Shown in pieces: positions 5,894-7,052 of a DNA stretch of 7,052 nt. Every line of letters begins with the position of its first letter. The stretch's first letter is position 1. This stretch comes from JANRLJ01 sp034437895 (GTDB lineage Bacteria; Chloroflexota; Anaerolineae; Aggregatilineales; Phototrophicaceae), in the NCBI GenBank assembly GCA_034437895.1, contig DAOTTO010000595.1, positions 1 through 7,052 on the forward strand, in the 5' to 3' direction. A program made the translations under genes and the position numbers. The notes below the pieces were generated by a model. It was not told where the DNA came from and made no database searches. It saw only the letters and a program-made list of their open reading frames with translations.

Positions 5894-7052
5894 ATGAAAC
5901 AAATTAACATCATTTTCTTGACAATGATACTCTGCTGTCTCGGCGCTTGCCAATTGACTTCTGTACCAGAGCAAGCATCACTGCCGACACGGGTCGTTTT
6001 CCCGACGGATGTCCCCCTCATGACGGTCACACTGCTGCCTACAAGGGCGTTGCGCTCGGTGGCGACCAACACCCTTAATGCACCCATTCCGGCAGCGACA
6101 TTCATGCCTGCAACGGCGCTTAATTTGCAGCCTGCCCCGACGTTTATTCCGGCGGATGTGCCTGCGATTACGCCTATTTTTACGCCGTTTGTGCAAAATC
6201 TCGCTATGACGGGAGCGCCTGCCCCCGCGCCCATCGTCATTATCCCGATTCAATCGCAAGCCTTAAACTCTGCTGCGGGACCCGTTATCGTGACTCCCAC
6301 TATGCCGCCTTCCACGCCGTCCTTTAATGATCCACTCGCGGCATTCGTCGCGCCGGATTATGTGTTTGGCAAGTCGGTACAAGGGCGCGATTTGGTGTCG
6401 CGCAGCATCGGCGACGGCACTACCATTTTGATGCTGGTGGGGGGGATACATGGCGGTTGGGAATCGAACACGACTGAATTGATTAGCGAGCTAATCCTAT
6501 ATTTCCAAAATACGCCAAGCGCTGTGCTGCCGGGGATGCGTTTGGTACTAATTCCCACACTCAATCCTGATGGATTAACACTTGGACGGACGATAGAAGG
6601 CCGCTTTAATGCCAATGGCGTTGATCTGAATCGCAATTGGGGCTGCGATTGGCAGGCTGACGCGGTCTTCCGTGAGACACCTGTCAATCCAGGGGCGAGC
6701 GCGTTTTCTGAACCAGAATCAGTGGGGATGGCGGCGTATATCCTCCAAATTCGTCCTGCGACGGTGCTGTTTTATCACAGCGCTGCCAATGGCGTATTTT
6801 CTGGCGATTGTCCTTCCGGCAATATTTCCGGCCCCATGTCGGCGGTTTATGGTCAGGCGACAGGCTATACGTATGGCACAGAATTTACGAGCTATCCCGT
6901 AACAGGGACAGCATCGACATGGGTAGATGGATTAGGTATCCCTGCGGCTGATGTGGAACTCGCCAATACCACCGATACCGATTTCGAGCGCAATCTGGCA
7001 GGCATCATGGCACTGCAATGTTGGTTGTTGGGCGATGCAGCGGCAGGATTGG
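5894..7052 (+). CDS. Lipoprotein M14-family zinc carboxypeptidase, 3' end beyond the window
   Basis: An open frame of 386 codons runs off the window without a stop. The signal peptide ends in a classic lipobox, LGAC, with Cys19 as the lipidated residue. A Pro/Ala/Thr-rich stalk (about 30-145) follows, opening with PTRVVFPTD (31-39) as in the divergent neighbour. From about residue 150 the protein looks like a metallocarboxypeptidase of family M14. GGIHGGWE (183-190) carries the first zinc ligands His186 and Glu190, NPDG is at 224-227, and NGVDLNRNW (241-249) holds the Asn-Arg pair that binds the substrate carboxylate. FYHSA (293-297) gives the third ligand His295, and DVELAN (353-358) places Glu355 as the likely catalytic glutamate. 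Thus the catalytic core is complete in the window. The HxxxE spacing differs from the usual HxxE. Substrate is unknown; peptidoglycan peptides (MpaA-like) or external peptides are both possible. The start ATG has a weak AAGAG five bases upstream. Confidence 0.88.
   Translation, partial: MKQINIIFLTMILCCLGACQLTSVPEQASLPTRVVFPTDVPLMTVTLLPTRALRSVATNTLNAPIPAATFMPATALNLQPAPTFIPADVPAITPIFTPFVQNLAMTGAPAPAPIVIIPIQSQALNSAAGPVIVTPTMPPSTPSFNDPLAAFVAPDYVFGKSVQGRDLVSRSIGDGTTILMLVGGIHGGWESNTTELISELILYFQNTPSAVLPGMRLVLIPTLNPDGLTLGRTIEGRFNANGVDLNRNWGCDWQADAVFRETPVNPGASAFSEPESVGMAAYILQIRPATVLFYHSAANGVFSGDCPSGNISGPMSAVYGQATGYTYGTEFTSYPVTGTASTWVDGLGIPAADVELANTTDTDFERNLAGIMALQCWLLGDAAAGL

Noticed and set aside
5918..5946. 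TTGACA at 5918-5923 as a -35 box on the plus strand
   Set aside because: There is no -10-like hexamer 16-19 bases downstream, and it lies inside the signal-peptide codons of the M14 gene. It is probably coincidence.
5851..6240. Minus-strand ORF opposite the peptidase signal peptide and stalk
   Set aside because: It overlaps the clear lipoprotein start of the plus-strand M14 gene and the other gene's start region. Its low-complexity Gly/Ala/Val product mirrors the Pro/Ala/Thr stalk.

Overview
The window (7052 bp, roughly even base composition) most resembles a chromosomal segment of a Chloroflexota bacterium of the Anaerolineae type. This is inferred from gene style, not from a marker gene. 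The clues are a cytosolic Ser/Thr kinase fused to a STAND-type ATPase and TPR repeats, a stand-alone Clp_N protein, two lipoproteins with Thr/Pro- or Pro-rich linkers behind the lipobox, and a C/G-rich inverted-repeat element of a kind I associate with Chloroflexota and cyanobacterial intergenic regions. No rRNA, tRNA, CRISPR array, transposase or phage gene is visible.

Layout: (1) 1-334 has no gene. Bases 2-136 are an imperfect inverted-repeat element with two internal hairpins, and 137-334 is an A/T-rich leader. (2) 335-3703, plus strand: a 1122-residue protein kinase / AAA ATPase / TPR protein with all kinase and P-loop signature residues present. (3) 3780-4652, plus strand: a 290-residue protein made only of Clp N-terminal repeats (two complete domains, four half-repeats) with no ATPase module. 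It has its own sigma-70-like promoter directly after the kinase stop codon. (4) 4691-4727: a strong terminator that looks bidirectional, closing the plus-strand pair and the converging minus-strand gene. (5) 4743-5858, minus strand: a lipoprotein with a Thr/Pro stalk, a bacterial Ig-like domain and an unassigned C-terminal domain. (6) 5894-7052, plus strand and cut by the window end: a lipoprotein with a Pro-rich stalk and a zinc carboxypeptidase (M14) domain. The last two genes are divergent with only 35 bp between their start codons.

Two functional pairs suggest themselves. The kinase and Clp_N genes are adjacent on one strand, and their upstream regions share a short motif (TGTACA plus TGTCAA(A)TTTAA). 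A plausible but unproven reading is a cytosolic signalling module in which the Clp_N protein acts as an adaptor or reader without its own unfoldase. The two lipoproteins share a nearly identical PTRVVxPTD motif shortly after the acylated cysteine, which suggests they are displayed on the cell surface and perhaps act on the same cell-envelope material.
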